Below, piece after piece: positions 43,689 through 52,431 of a stretch of DNA of 64,000 nt (the stretch's first letter is position 1; each line of letters starts with the position of its first letter). Both the position numbers and the translations under genes were made by a program. The notes under the pieces were generated by a model. It saw only the letters and a list, made by a program, of their open reading frames with translations, was not told where the DNA came from and searched no databases. Source of the DNA: Nonomuraea fuscirosea (GTDB lineage Bacteria; Actinomycetota; Actinomycetes; Streptosporangiales; Streptosporangiaceae); assembly GCF_003001935.1 (NCBI RefSeq), contig NZ_PVNG01000016.1:62001-126000 (forward strand), written 5' to 3'.

Positions 43689-44711
43689 TCAGGCGGTGCC
43701 GCGTTCGACCAGCTGGCAGGGCAGCACGACCGTCCGCCCGGCCCCGGTGTAGCGGCCGGACGTCCGGCTCATCAGCAGGTCGCCCGCCGTGCCGCCGGCC
43801 TCGTAGGCCGGGTTGCGCACGGTGGTCAGCTGCGGCGTCACGATCGTGGCGGCGTCGACGTCGTCGAAGCCGACGATGGCCACGTCGTCAGGGACGGACA
43901 GGCCCAGCTCGTGGGCCACGTCGAGCGCGCCGATCGCCATCAGGTCGTTGGCGCAGAAGACGGCGTCGGGCCGGTCCTTGAGCGCCATCAGCGTCCGCAT
44001 GGCCGTGTAGCCGCCCTTGCGGGTCCAGTCGCCGCGCACCATGCGCTCGCCCGGGACCTTCAGCTTCGCGGCCTGCATCGCCGAACGGAAGCCCGCCGTG
44101 CGCGTCATGCCGTAGTGCGGCGGCCCCTGGATCATCGCGATGCGCCGGTAGCCGCGCGCGGCCAGCAGCGCGCCGGCGGCGCGGGAGCCGGTCTCGTCGT
44201 CGGGGATGACCGCGTCGCACAGCGGATGGTCGAGCTGGCCGCCGACGCAGACGATGGGGGTCTGCTGCTCGACCTGCCCGAACTCGACCTGCGAGGCGGT
44301 CTCGCCGGAGGCGAAGACGATGCCGTCGACGCCGCGGTCGAGGGCGTCCTGGAAGAACTTGCGCTCCCGTTCGTGCTGGCCGTCGGTGTTGCACACGTAC
44401 GTGCCGACGCCGGCGGCGTCCACGGCGTCGGCCAGGCCCCGGGTGAGCACGGCGTAGAACGGGTTGGTGATGTCGGGGACGACGACCGCGATCATGTGCG
44501 ATCGCCTGGTCCGCAGGTTGCGGGCGACGATGTTGGGCCGGTAGCCGAGCTCGCGGATGGCCGCCAGCACGGTGCCCCGGGTGGCCGCGCCGACCGCGCG
44601 TTTGCCGGACAACACGTGGGAGACGGTCGTGGGGCTCACCCCCGCGTGGCTGGCGACCTGCGCGATTGTCACACGAGAGTGTTGATTCGACGCGCTCTCG
44701 CTCCTGGACAT
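43689..44711 (-). CDS. LacI-family repressor of the catabolic regulon
   Basis: 340 residues. The N-terminal HTH (VTIAQVASHAGVSPTTVSHV) and hinge (GYRPNIVARNLRTRRS) are followed by a periplasmic-binding-like effector domain (VPDITNPFYAVLTRGL, GVDGIVFASG, DVAIVGFDDVDAATIVTP). It binds the inverted repeats described at 37641, 44738, 44909, 49778 and 52418 by inference from position and symmetry. The site at 44738 lies 27 bases before its own start, which predicts autoregulation. The effector is probably the transported sugar or an intermediate. Confidence 0.92.
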   Translation of the reverse strand: MSRSESASNQHSRVTIAQVASHAGVSPTTVSHVLSGKRAVGAATRGTVLAAIRELGYRPNIVARNLRTRRSHMIAVVVPDITNPFYAVLTRGLADAVDAAGVGTYVCNTDGQHERERKFFQDALDRGVDGIVFASGETASQVEFGQVEQQTPIVCVGGQLDHPLCDAVIPDDETGSRAAGALLAARGYRRIAMIQGPPHYGMTRTAGFRSAMQAAKLKVPGERMVRGDWTRKGGYTAMRTLMALKDRPDAVFCANDLMAIGALDVAHELGLSVPDDVAIVGFDDVDAATIVTPQLTTVRNPAYEAGGTAGDLLMSRTSGRYTGAGRTVVLPCQLVERGTA

Positions 44712-44737
44712 GGCGGTATCTTACTGGGAATCCTGCG

Positions 44738-44751
44738 GCAAAACGATTTGA
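44738..44751. promoter_or_regulatory. LacI-type operator 2 (GCAAAACGATTTGA)
   Basis: Sits in the 257-base gap between the repressor gene (minus) and the transporter operon (plus). On the minus strand a TTGCCG-N17-TACCGC promoter overlaps it. It is the most degenerate of the five copies, at its last base. Confidence 0.7.
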
Positions 44752-44867
44752 CGGGTCGGTCGTCATGATCGACGTGCCGGGCGCCGCCGCGTCGGACCGG
44801 CTGAAGCGGCTCGCTCCCGGGGGATCTCGGGGCCGTCACAATCTGCACGGACGCCAAGTGAATCCAT

Positions 44868-44906
44868 TGACAAAACGCCCAGCTCTTGGCGAGACTGCCC
44901 GCCAAG
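44868..44906 (+). promoter_or_regulatory. Transporter-operon promoter region with second inverted repeat
   Basis: TTGACA at 44868-44873 is a good -35 box; the -10 is poorly defined. A separate inverted repeat CTTGGCG (44885-44891) and CGCCAAG (44900-44906) with an eight-base spacer covers the predicted -10 area and could bind another regulator. Confidence 0.4.
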
Positions 44907-44908
44907 AC

Positions 44909-44922
44909 GCCAATCGATTTGC
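44909..44922. promoter_or_regulatory. LacI-type operator 3 (GCCAATCGATTTGC)
   Basis: Lies 47 bases before the start of the sugar-binding protein gene and just downstream of the TTGACA box at 44868. Identical to operator 4 at 49778. Confidence 0.8.
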
Positions 44923-44968
44923 ATCAGGTCAAGAACTCCGTATCTCCTCTGAGCAGTAGGGAGCGGGT

Positions 44969-46291
44969 GTGGTGAGAATCCATGGATCCCGGTCGGCTCC
45001 GGCGGTCATCGCGTTGGCGCTCGCGACGTCTCTGAGCCTCGCGTCGTGCGGCGGCGGCGGCGAGCGGCCGAACACCGACGTGGGCAAGGGCACGGGCCCG
45101 GTGGCGGACCCGGCCTCGCCGCAGACGGTGACGTTCTTCTCCTGGGTCGGCAACGAACCCCAGATGAAGAAGATGGCCGCCGAGTTCCACGACAAGCACC
45201 CGAACATCACCATCAAGTTCGAGAACGCCCCCGCCGAGCAGGCGCAGCAGGTGCTCAGCACCCGCATCGCCGGCAACACCGCCCCCGACGTCGCCTACAT
45301 CAACGCCAGCGACACCAACGACTACGCCGCCAGAGGGGCGCTCGTCGACCTCGGCGGCTACATGAGCCGCAGCCAGGTGGTGAAGCCGGACGACTACGTC
45401 GACGGGTTCAAGACGTTCGTCACCTGGAACGGCAAGATGTGGGGGCTGCCGTTCGACGGCGAGACGACCGGCCTGTTCTACCGGACCGACCGCTTCAAGG
45501 AGGCCGGCCTGGCCGGCCCGCCGAAGACGTGGGAGGAGTTCAAGGCCGCCGCCGCCAAGCTCACCGACGCCGCGAACGGCAAGTACGGCTTCGAGATGTT
45601 CGCCTCGGAGGCGGCCTACTACTTCTACCCCTGGCTCTACCAGGCCGGCGGCGAGACCCTGACCCAGGACGGCAAGGACGTCGCCTTCGACAGCGCGGCC
45701 GGCAAGACGGCCGCCGCTTTCTACGTGGACCTGGCCAAGTACGCCCCGCGCGACTACTTCAACTCCAACTCCTACGACGGCCGGGTGGCCTTCGCCAAGG
45801 GCGACGTGGCGATGTACGTCGCGGGCGCCTGGTTCGCCGGCACCCTCGCCGACGAATACCCCAAGATCACCGGCAAGTGGGCCGCGGCGCCCCTGCCCGA
45901 CGGGGCCGCCGGCTGCAAGACCACCATCGCCGGGGACTCGCTGGTGATGTTCAACAAGACGAAGGTCTCCGACGCCGCCTGGCTGTGGATGGAGTTCCTC
46001 TCCCAGCCGGACAACCTGGCCGCGTGGACGTACAAGACCGAGGGCACGCTGCTGCCGCCGACGAAGGCGCTGCTCGGCAGCGACGACCTGGCCAAGGAGA
46101 AGCCGGTGCTGAAGCCGTTCGCCGACCTGATGGCCTGCGGCGTCGCGAGCGCGGCGCCCAACCCCAAGTATCCGCGGATCGAGACAGTGCTCAACGAGGA
46201 GCTCAGCAAGGCCATCTACGGCGAGCAGACCCCGGCCGAGGCGCTGGACAACGCCGCCACGCAGGGCCGGGCGATCCTCGCCCGCGGCTGA
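44969..46291 (+). CDS. ABC sugar-binding lipoprotein
   Basis: 440 residues; two consecutive GTG codons (44969, 44972) can serve as start. A lipoprotein signal ends in SLSLASC, with the lipidated Cys at about residue 27. The mature part shows the family-1 solute-binding pattern: VTFFSWVGNEPQMKKMAAEF, WNGKMWGLPFDGETTGLFYR, FKEAGLAGPPKTWEEFKAAA, and MYVAGAWFAGTL. It captures the sugar outside the membrane for the two permeases that follow. It is controlled by operator 3. Confidence 0.93.
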   Translation: MVRIHGSRSAPAVIALALATSLSLASCGGGGERPNTDVGKGTGPVADPASPQTVTFFSWVGNEPQMKKMAAEFHDKHPNITIKFENAPAEQAQQVLSTRIAGNTAPDVAYINASDTNDYAARGALVDLGGYMSRSQVVKPDDYVDGFKTFVTWNGKMWGLPFDGETTGLFYRTDRFKEAGLAGPPKTWEEFKAAAAKLTDAANGKYGFEMFASEAAYYFYPWLYQAGGETLTQDGKDVAFDSAAGKTAAAFYVDLAKYAPRDYFNSNSYDGRVAFAKGDVAMYVAGAWFAGTLADEYPKITGKWAAAPLPDGAAGCKTTIAGDSLVMFNKTKVSDAAWLWMEFLSQPDNLAAWTYKTEGTLLPPTKALLGSDDLAKEKPVLKPFADLMACGVASAAPNPKYPRIETVLNEELSKAIYGEQTPAEALDNAATQGRAILARG

Positions 46292-46338
46292 CCGGGCGAG
46301 TGGTCAGGCCCGGCGGCGTACGGAGGAGAGGAAAAGGC

Positions 46339-47235
46339 ATGAACAGGCGCGGCCTCCCGGCCCGGGTCTGGAAGGAACGTTCGGCGTACGTCTTCCTGCT
46401 GCCCGGCATGGTGATCTTCTCGGTCTTCACGCTGGCCGCCCTGGTCTTCGCCGTCTACCTGACGTTCCACCGGTGGAGCATCATCGAGCCGGACAAGCCG
46501 TTCGTCGGCCTGGACAACTACCGCGACATGATGCACGACGAGCGGTTCGTCGAGTCGGTGCTGAACACCGTCTACTTCAGCGGCGCCTCGGTCCCGCTCT
46601 CGATGGTGACGGGACTGCTGCTCGCGCTGCTGGTCAATCTGCCGCTGCGGATGCGCGGCCTGTTCCGGGCCGCGTTCTACCTGCCCGTCGTCACCCCGTT
46701 CGTGGTCTCCGCCATCCTCTGGAAGTGGCTCTACAACAGTGACTACGGACTGTTCAACTACTACCTGCTGCAGGCGCACATCATCGACGACCCGCTGCTG
46801 TGGCTGTCGGACAAGAACATCGCGATGCCGGCCGTCATCCTGATGAGCGTCTGGGCGGGCGCCGGATTCTCGATGGTGGTCTACCTCGCCGGGCTGCAGG
46901 CGATTCCCCAGGAGCTCTACGAGGCGGCCCGGATCGACGGCGCCGGCGCCTGGCACCGCCTGCGGTACGTCACCATCCCCATGCTCCGGCCCACCACCCT
47001 GTTCCTGCTCGTCATGGGCATCATCAGCTCACTGCAGGTCTTCACCCAGATCTTCGTGATGACCAACGGCGGACCGGTCAACAGGACGACGACGATGGTC
47101 TACTACATGTATCTCTGGGCGTTCAAGTACTTCGACATGGGTTACGCCAGCACGCTGGCGTTCGCGCTCTTCCTCATGCTGCTCGTCTTCACGGCGTTGC
47201 AACTGCGCCTGGCCCGGCGCGGGGCCGTCGCATGA
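46339..47235 (+). CDS. ABC sugar permease (MalF-like)
   Basis: 298 residues from ATG 46339. Six predicted membrane helices, the first being YVFLLPGMVIFSVFTLAALV. The EAA loop YEAARIDGAGAWHRLRYVTI docks to the ATPase. It pairs with the next permease, whose ATG overlaps its stop. No ATP-binding subunit is encoded in this operon; actinomycete sugar importers often share one housekeeping ATPase (MsiK-like) encoded elsewhere. Confidence 0.93.
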   Translation: MNRRGLPARVWKERSAYVFLLPGMVIFSVFTLAALVFAVYLTFHRWSIIEPDKPFVGLDNYRDMMHDERFVESVLNTVYFSGASVPLSMVTGLLLALLVNLPLRMRGLFRAAFYLPVVTPFVVSAILWKWLYNSDYGLFNYYLLQAHIIDDPLLWLSDKNIAMPAVILMSVWAGAGFSMVVYLAGLQAIPQELYEAARIDGAGAWHRLRYVTIPMLRPTTLFLLVMGIISSLQVFTQIFVMTNGGPVNRTTTMVYYMYLWAFKYFDMGYASTLAFALFLMLLVFTALQLRLARRGAVA

Positions 47236-48137
47236 CCGGCCAGTTCGGGCTGCGGCAGAAGGCGCTCACGTACCTGGTGCTCGCCCCGCTCGCCATCCTG
47301 TTCCTGGCGCCGTTCGCCTGGCTGGTCAGCGCCTCGTTCCAGCCGATGGGGGAGATCTTCTCCAGCACGCCGCACTGGATCCCGCAGGACGCGACGCTGG
47401 AGGGGTACAAGGGCTTTCTGAACGTCGGCCAGCTCACCAAGGCCCAGCAGGCCCAGGGGCACGGCGACTGGCGGTGGTTCGTCAACAGCGCCGTCGTCGC
47501 GGTCACGATCACCGTGCTGCAGACGTTCTTCAACGCGCTGTGCGCGTACTGCTTCGCCAAGCGCCGCTTCCCCGGACGGAACGGGATCTTCGTCCTCTTC
47601 CTGGCGACCATGATGGTCCCCGGGCAGGTCACCCTCATCCCGAACTACCTCATCATCCAGCACATCCCCTTCTTCGGCGGCAACGACTGGATGGGGAACG
47701 GCGGTCACGGCTGGCTCGACTCCTACTGGGGCCTGATCATGCCGGGGATCGTGTCGGCGTTCGGCATCTTCCTGCTCCGCCAGTACATGCTCTCCATCCC
47801 GGACCAGCTGCTGGAGGCGGCCCGCATCGACGGCGCGGGCGAGTTCCGCATCTTCCGCTCCGTCGTGCTGCCGCTGTGCGGGCCGGCCCTCGCGGCGAAC
47901 GCGATCTTCACCTTCCAGGGGGCGTGGGAGGACTTCTTCTGGCCGCTGATCATCATGTCCAGCCCGGAGAAGATCACCGCGCCCGTGGGCCTCGCGCTCT
48001 TCGTGGTGCAGAACCGCACGTCGTGGACGTTGTTGTTCGCCGGCTCGGTGATCGCCGCCCTGCCTATGATCGTCGTGTTCCTCGTCTTCCAGCGCAGGTT
48101 CGTGCAGGGCATCGCCCTCACCGGGATCAAGGGGTGA
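47232..48137 (+). CDS. ABC sugar permease (MalG-like)
   Basis: 301 residues, coupled to the MalF-like gene by ATGA. Begins with a membrane helix (ALTYLVLAPLAILFLAPFAW), has the usual large outside loop, and the EAA motif LEAARIDGAGEFRIFRSVVL. Ends VFQRRFVQGIALTGIKG, typical of MalG-type permeases. Forms the heterodimeric channel with the preceding gene product. Confidence 0.93.
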   Translation: MTGQFGLRQKALTYLVLAPLAILFLAPFAWLVSASFQPMGEIFSSTPHWIPQDATLEGYKGFLNVGQLTKAQQAQGHGDWRWFVNSAVVAVTITVLQTFFNALCAYCFAKRRFPGRNGIFVLFLATMMVPGQVTLIPNYLIIQHIPFFGGNDWMGNGGHGWLDSYWGLIMPGIVSAFGIFLLRQYMLSIPDQLLEAARIDGAGEFRIFRSVVLPLCGPALAANAIFTFQGAWEDFFWPLIIMSSPEKITAPVGLALFVVQNRTSWTLLFAGSVIAALPMIVVFLVFQRRFVQGIALTGIKG

Positions 48138-48138
48138 C

Positions 48139-49377
48139 ATGACGATGGCAAATCCGGCACATCCGGCACATCCGGCACATCGGGACGAGGTGCGCGACGT
48201 GCTCGCCCGGCTGCTCGAAGCCGGGAACGGCGTGCTGAGATGCGCGCCCGCCTGGGTCGCGCGCGACTTCCTGCCTCCGGGCCGGCGGCTCGGCCTGCCC
48301 GAGCACGCCTACGACGCGGGGGAGCGCGGCGCGATCTGCGAGCGGTGGCTCGCCTCGACGACGAAAGCCGACAACCGCGTCGGCCCTCCTGACGAAGGGC
48401 TCAGCCACGTCGTGGGGGAGCACGGCGAACGGCTGCTGCTGCGCGACGCCGTGGCCGCCGACCCCGCCGCGATCCTCGGCGCGGCGTACGCCGCCACGCA
48501 CCCCGCCGGGCTCGGCCGGCTGGCGAAGATCTTCGACTACGCCTACCGGCTGCCGTACCACATCCATCCGCCCCAGGAGTTCGCCTCCCTGGTCGGCCGG
48601 AACGCCAAGGACGAGTCGTACCACTTCCTGCCGGGCGCCGAGCCGGGCGCGCATCCGGAGACGTTCTTCGGCGTGCACCCGTGGATCGCGGAGCGGGCCG
48701 CGTACGACGTCTTGCTGCCCTACCTCGTCGACTGGGACAGCGACCTGATCCTGCGGCACGCCCGCGCGGAGCTCCAGGTCGCCGGCGAGGGCTTCCACGT
48801 GCCGTCCGGCGTGCTGCACGCCCCCGGCACCGCCCTCACCCTCGAACTGCAGGAGGACTCCGACGTCCTGGCGATGTTCCAGGCGCTCAACGCCGGCCGG
48901 ATCATCTCCAAGGACCTGCTGTTCAAGGACGTCCGCCCGCGCGACCGGGCCGAGCACGGCGAACGGTTCCCGCTCGGCTTCGTGGACTGGGAGGTCAACG
49001 GCGACCCCTGGTTCTACGAGAACCGCCACCTCAGCCCGCTGCCGGTCGCCGGCGCGGACGGCGACGGCGCGGAGACCTGGGTTTTCTACAACACCGGCAA
49101 GTACGCGGGCAAGCGCCTCGTCGTCCCGCCGGGCGGGGTGCACCGGGTGCGCGAGCCCGGGGTGTACAGCGTGTTCGCCTGGACGGGGGAGGGGAGGTAC
49201 GCCGGGCAGGAGGTGCGTGGGGGTGAGCCGGGGATGGACGAGCTGGTGGTGAGCTTCGACGCGGCGACCCGGGAGCACGAGGTCGTCAACACGGGCCAGG
49301 AGGACCTCATGGTGTTCCAGTTCTTCGGACCCGACCTGCACACGGAGACACCGTCCATCGCGGGCCGGGCGCGGTGA
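48139..49377 (+). CDS. Cupin protein resembling type I phosphomannose isomerase
   Basis: 412 residues from ATG 48139 (AAGGGGTGAC before it). FDYAYRLPYHIHPPQEFASL and KDESYHFLPGAEPG resemble the metal site of type I mannose-6-phosphate isomerases (two His and a Glu), and FHVPSGVLHAPGTALTLELQ the second cupin strand with its His. No complete PMI active site is evident, so the reaction may be a different aldose-ketose isomerisation or a dioxygenation. The N-terminus contains a slippage repeat (NPAHPAHPAH). Follows the permease stop by one base, so it belongs to the transporter operon. Confidence 0.7.
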   Translation: MTMANPAHPAHPAHRDEVRDVLARLLEAGNGVLRCAPAWVARDFLPPGRRLGLPEHAYDAGERGAICERWLASTTKADNRVGPPDEGLSHVVGEHGERLLLRDAVAADPAAILGAAYAATHPAGLGRLAKIFDYAYRLPYHIHPPQEFASLVGRNAKDESYHFLPGAEPGAHPETFFGVHPWIAERAAYDVLLPYLVDWDSDLILRHARAELQVAGEGFHVPSGVLHAPGTALTLELQEDSDVLAMFQALNAGRIISKDLLFKDVRPRDRAEHGERFPLGFVDWEVNGDPWFYENRHLSPLPVAGADGDGAETWVFYNTGKYAGKRLVVPPGGVHRVREPGVYSVFAWTGEGRYAGQEVRGGEPGMDELVVSFDAATREHEVVNTGQEDLMVFQFFGPDLHTETPSIAGRAR

Positions 49378-49398
49378 CGTCGGACGTGGCTCGGACGG

Positions 49399-49761
49399 TC
49401 ACGTGTGCAGCACGACCTGGCCGTCCCGCTGGGTGACCCGGTAGGTCTTGAGCCCGACGCGCTCCGGCTCCAGCAGCGAGCGGCCGCTCTCCAGGTCGAA
49501 CTCCCAGCCGTGCCAGGGGCAGCGGATCACCCGGCCGGCCCGGCCGTAGACGTACTCGTGCGGGCCGGCCGCGACGAGGGTGCCGCTCAGCGAGCCCGTG
49601 CACAGTGACGCGCCCATGTGCGGGCACCGGTCGCTGATCGCGAAGAACTCATCACCGACGCTGATGACGCCGACCGGCCGCCCGTTCACCTCGACCGTCC
49701 TGCACCCGTCCCCGCGCACTTCCTCGACGCTGCCGACCAGGATCTCCACGCGCACCCCCAC
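49399..49761 (-). CDS. Rieske [2Fe-2S] ferredoxin-like protein
   Basis: 120 residues from GTG 49759-49761. CPHMGASL supplies Cys-x-His and CPWHGWEFDL supplies Cys-x2-His, the four ligands of a Rieske cluster. The small size matches the ferredoxin component of Rieske oxygenases. No Rieske oxygenase large subunit or reductase is encoded nearby. It is divergent from the amidohydrolase gene, with operator 4 between the two starts, so it belongs to the LacI regulon. Confidence 0.92.
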   Translation of the reverse strand: MGVRVEILVGSVEEVRGDGCRTVEVNGRPVGVISVGDEFFAISDRCPHMGASLCTGSLSGTLVAAGPHEYVYGRAGRVIRCPWHGWEFDLESGRSLLEPERVGLKTYRVTQRDGQVVLHT

Positions 49762-49777
49762 GATCCTCTACCGCCAT

Positions 49778-49791
49778 GCCAATCGATTTGC
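49778..49791. promoter_or_regulatory. LacI-type operator 4 (GCCAATCGATTTGC)
   Basis: Located in the 90-base divergent gap between the Rieske gene (minus) and the amidohydrolase gene (plus); one site can control both directions. Identical to operator 3. Confidence 0.8.
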
Positions 49792-49851
49792 TATCCATAA
49801 CTATGAGGGCTTCGCACCGCCTCCGCAACGATCGCCCGGACAGGAGTTCCC

Positions 49852-51000
49852 ATGGCCGACCCGCGTGACCAGACCCTCGCCGAGGCGTCCGCGCCGAGCC
49901 GCTACCGGCTCGTCGACTGCGACGTCCACCCGATCACCAAGCGCGGCCTCGCGGAGCTCAGGCCGTTCCTGTCCCAGGCCGAGCAGCGCCGCCTGGGCCT
50001 GGACGAGCGGCGGAACCTGACCACGATCGGGCATCGTGAGGCCGTGTCGATCCCGCGGAACATGCTCTACGTCAACCAGGCCGGCGTCCTGCGCGACGAC
50101 GCCCGCGCCCCGGACGGCTCCGCGCCGGGCGCCGACCCGGCCTTCACCGCCCGGCAGCTGCTCGACGGCAACGGCATCGACCGCGCGGTGCTCATCGGCG
50201 GCGAGGTGCTGGGGCTCGGCGCCATGCCCGACCCGGACGCCGCGGCGATGATCGCCTCGGCCTACAACCGGTGGCTCGCCACGACCTGGTTCGACGCCGA
50301 CGACCGCTACCGCGGCTACATCGTGGTCGGCGCGCGGGACCCGCTGCTCGCGGCCAGGGAGATCCGGCGCGCGGCCGAGGACCGGCGCTTCGTCGGCGTG
50401 CTGCTGCCGCTCACCGACACGCTGATGGGGCTGCGGCACTACTATCCGATCTACGAGGCCGCGAACGAGCTCGGCCTGCCGGTCGCCGTCCACCCCAACT
50501 CCGGCGAGGGCATCTTCCGCACCTCGCCGCCGATGGCGGGCGGGACGCCGACGTACTACGTCGAGTGGCACAGCGGGCTGAGCCAGGTGTTCCAGGCGAA
50601 CGTGATCAGCCTCGTCTGCCACGGGGTGTTCGAACGCTTCCCCAACCTCAAGGTGATCGTCACCGAGGGCGGGCTGGGCTGGATCCCCGACGTCATGTGG
50701 CGGCTGGACAAGAACGTCAGAGGGCTGCGCGACGAGGTGCCCTGGGTGCGGCGGCTGCCCAGCGAGTACATCCTGGACCACGTCCGGTTCACCACGCAGC
50801 CGCTGCCGGAGCCGAAGCGCCGCCACCACCTGCACGTGCTCTGCGAGATCGCCCACGCCGAGCGCACGCTGATGTTCAGCTCCGACTATCCGCACTGGGA
50901 CTTCGACGACCCGCGGCACGCGCTGGGGACGCTGCCGGCGGCGATCAGGCAGCGGGTGAGCAGCGAAAACGCGGTGGAGACGTACGGCGACCGGCTCTGA
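49852..51000 (+). CDS. Amidohydrolase-2 family metal-dependent hydrolase/decarboxylase
   Basis: 382 residues from ATG 49852. RLVDCDVHPI provides the DxH metal motif, LPVAVHPNSGEG a His, LVCHGVFERFPNLKVIVTEG the family block with His and Glu, and LMFSSDYPHWDFDDP the catalytic Asp. This is the ACMSD-like amidohydrolase group, which includes decarboxylases and lactone hydrolases for aromatic or sugar-acid intermediates. Within the regulon it could open a lactone or decarboxylate an intermediate; the reaction is inferred only at family level. Confidence 0.9.
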   Translation: MADPRDQTLAEASAPSRYRLVDCDVHPITKRGLAELRPFLSQAEQRRLGLDERRNLTTIGHREAVSIPRNMLYVNQAGVLRDDARAPDGSAPGADPAFTARQLLDGNGIDRAVLIGGEVLGLGAMPDPDAAAMIASAYNRWLATTWFDADDRYRGYIVVGARDPLLAAREIRRAAEDRRFVGVLLPLTDTLMGLRHYYPIYEAANELGLPVAVHPNSGEGIFRTSPPMAGGTPTYYVEWHSGLSQVFQANVISLVCHGVFERFPNLKVIVTEGGLGWIPDVMWRLDKNVRGLRDEVPWVRRLPSEYILDHVRFTTQPLPEPKRRHHLHVLCEIAHAERTLMFSSDYPHWDFDDPRHALGTLPAAIRQRVSSENAVETYGDRL

Positions 51001-51031
51001 CGCACCCCGCACCGACCGCGGCGCTCACCTT

Positions 51032-51121
51032 GTTGACCGGTGCCCGCCCGTTCACCGGCGCCCGCCCGTTCACCGGTGTCCGCCCGTTCACCGGTGCCCG
51101 CCTGCTCTCCGGCGCTCACCC
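51032..51121 (+). repeat. 18-bp tandem repeat between amidohydrolase and xylanase genes
   Basis: Four close copies of GTTCACCGGYGCCCGCCC (51032-51103) and a diverged fifth (to 51121) lie in the 163-base gap between convergent genes. No other feature was seen in the gap. Confidence 0.88.
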
Positions 51122-51163
51122 CGCTCGTCGGCGTCCGCTGCGCTCGTCGGCGCGCGTCGCTGG

Positions 51164-52375
51164 TCAGAGCGGCGGGCGGGCGGGGGCCCGCTGGAAGGCG
51201 CGCAGGATCGCGGCGTAGGCGGGCTTCGGCTGGAGGTCCTGGTCGAACGGCAGCGGCCGCCGCGCGGCGCCGTCCGGGCGCGGATAGTCCTCCTGCAGCC
51301 AGGTGTAGCGGTCGCTCAGCCCGAAGTTGAGCACCACCTTCACCGCCGGCTCGCGAAGGGTCACGGACAGGTAGCGCGCGTACACCTCCGCCACGGCCGC
51401 GTCCCGGCTGGGGATGTCGGCGTCCAGCCCGTCGTCCTGGACGTCCATCTCGGTGATGAAGACGGACAGGCCGCGCGCCGCGACGGCCGACAGGAAGGCC
51501 CGGTAGGCGGGTGCGTCGAAGCTCTGGGCGAACCCGTCCGCGTTCAGGTGGGCCTGGATCCCCAGCGCGTGCACCGGGACGTTCCTGCTCCTCAGATGGT
51601 CGATGGCCTTGAGCATCGACCGGCGGCGGGCGGGCGCGTCCGGCCCGGTCTCGAACCCGAACTCGTTGATGAGCAGCAGCGCGCCGGGGTCGCACCGGTG
51701 GGCGAGCCGGAACGCCTCCTCGACGTAGCCGGGCCCGATCGTCTGGTACCAGGGCTCGGCCGTCCAGAAGCCGTCGGCGTCCTTGTCCTCCCCGTCGGTC
51801 ACCTCGTTGGCCACCACCCAGGCCCGCACCCGTCCGGCGTAGTGGGCGACCTCCCGCCGGATCGTCCCGAAGAGCAGCTCACGCGCCTCCCGGCGGCCGA
51901 GGCCGAACAGGGCGTCCGGCTCCCAGCCCTCACCCAGCCCCTCGTCCCAGACCAGGTGGGCAGCGAGCACCGGCTGTCCGTTGCCGGTGGCGAACGACAC
52001 GATCTGGTCGCCGTAACCGAAGTCCAGCGGTGCGTCCGGCGTCGGCTTGAGCCGGTACCACAGCAGGTCGTCCTCGGTGAGCAGCATCCCGCTCTCCCGC
52101 GCGTACAGCGCCGCGTAGCCGGCGTCCGGCTGCACCTGCCACGTCGCGGCCGAGGAGCCGTACCGGATCCCCTTGGCCAGCGCCGCCCGGTGCAGCCGTC
52201 CGGACGGCGCCGCCTGCCCCGGCCCGCCGGAGAGAGGCGACTGGTGCAGCCGGCCGGACGGCGCCGCCCAGGCCGTGCCCGTGAACGCCGACGCACCACC
52301 ACCCAGCAACGCCGCGGCTCCCAGGCCGCCGGCCTTGATGAACGACCTCCGGCGCAGACCTTCATGACCTGCCAT
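51164..52375 (-). CDS. Secreted GH10 endo-1,4-beta-xylanase-like enzyme
   Basis: 403 residues from ATG 52373-52375 (AAGGAGAAGG upstream). N-terminal twin-arginine signal (RRRSFIKAGGLGAAALLGGG) then a GH10 TIM barrel: LAAHLVWDEGLG, VRAWVVANEVTDGEDK with the acid/base Glu at ~190 (usual form WDVVNE), HALGIQAHLN, and LSVFITEMDVQDD with the nucleophile Glu at ~310. Two copies of the linker APSGRLHQS/APSGRLHRA lie after the signal. No carbohydrate-binding module. It would cleave xylan outside the cell; operator 5 lies 43 bases upstream, tying it to the regulon. Confidence 0.92.
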   Translation of the reverse strand: MAGHEGLRRRSFIKAGGLGAAALLGGGASAFTGTAWAAPSGRLHQSPLSGGPGQAAPSGRLHRAALAKGIRYGSSAATWQVQPDAGYAALYARESGMLLTEDDLLWYRLKPTPDAPLDFGYGDQIVSFATGNGQPVLAAHLVWDEGLGEGWEPDALFGLGRREARELLFGTIRREVAHYAGRVRAWVVANEVTDGEDKDADGFWTAEPWYQTIGPGYVEEAFRLAHRCDPGALLLINEFGFETGPDAPARRRSMLKAIDHLRSRNVPVHALGIQAHLNADGFAQSFDAPAYRAFLSAVAARGLSVFITEMDVQDDGLDADIPSRDAAVAEVYARYLSVTLREPAVKVVLNFGLSDRYTWLQEDYPRPDGAARRPLPFDQDLQPKPAYAAILRAFQRAPARPPL

Positions 52376-52417
52376 CGCCTTCTCCTTCGCCGAGCTGTTC
52401 GAAGAATGACGCGCCAT

Positions 52418-52431
52418 GCAAATCGATTTCC
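52418..52431. promoter_or_regulatory. LacI-type operator 5 (GCAAATCGATTTCC)
   Basis: On the minus strand it reads GGAAATCGATTTGC, 43 bases before the xylanase start. The half-site nearer the xylanase gene (GCAAAT on the plus strand) matches the consensus; the outer half differs at two bases. Confidence 0.75.

Noticed and set aside
51032..51121. CRISPR array
   Set aside because: The 18-base units are directly adjacent without spacers and there are no cas genes.
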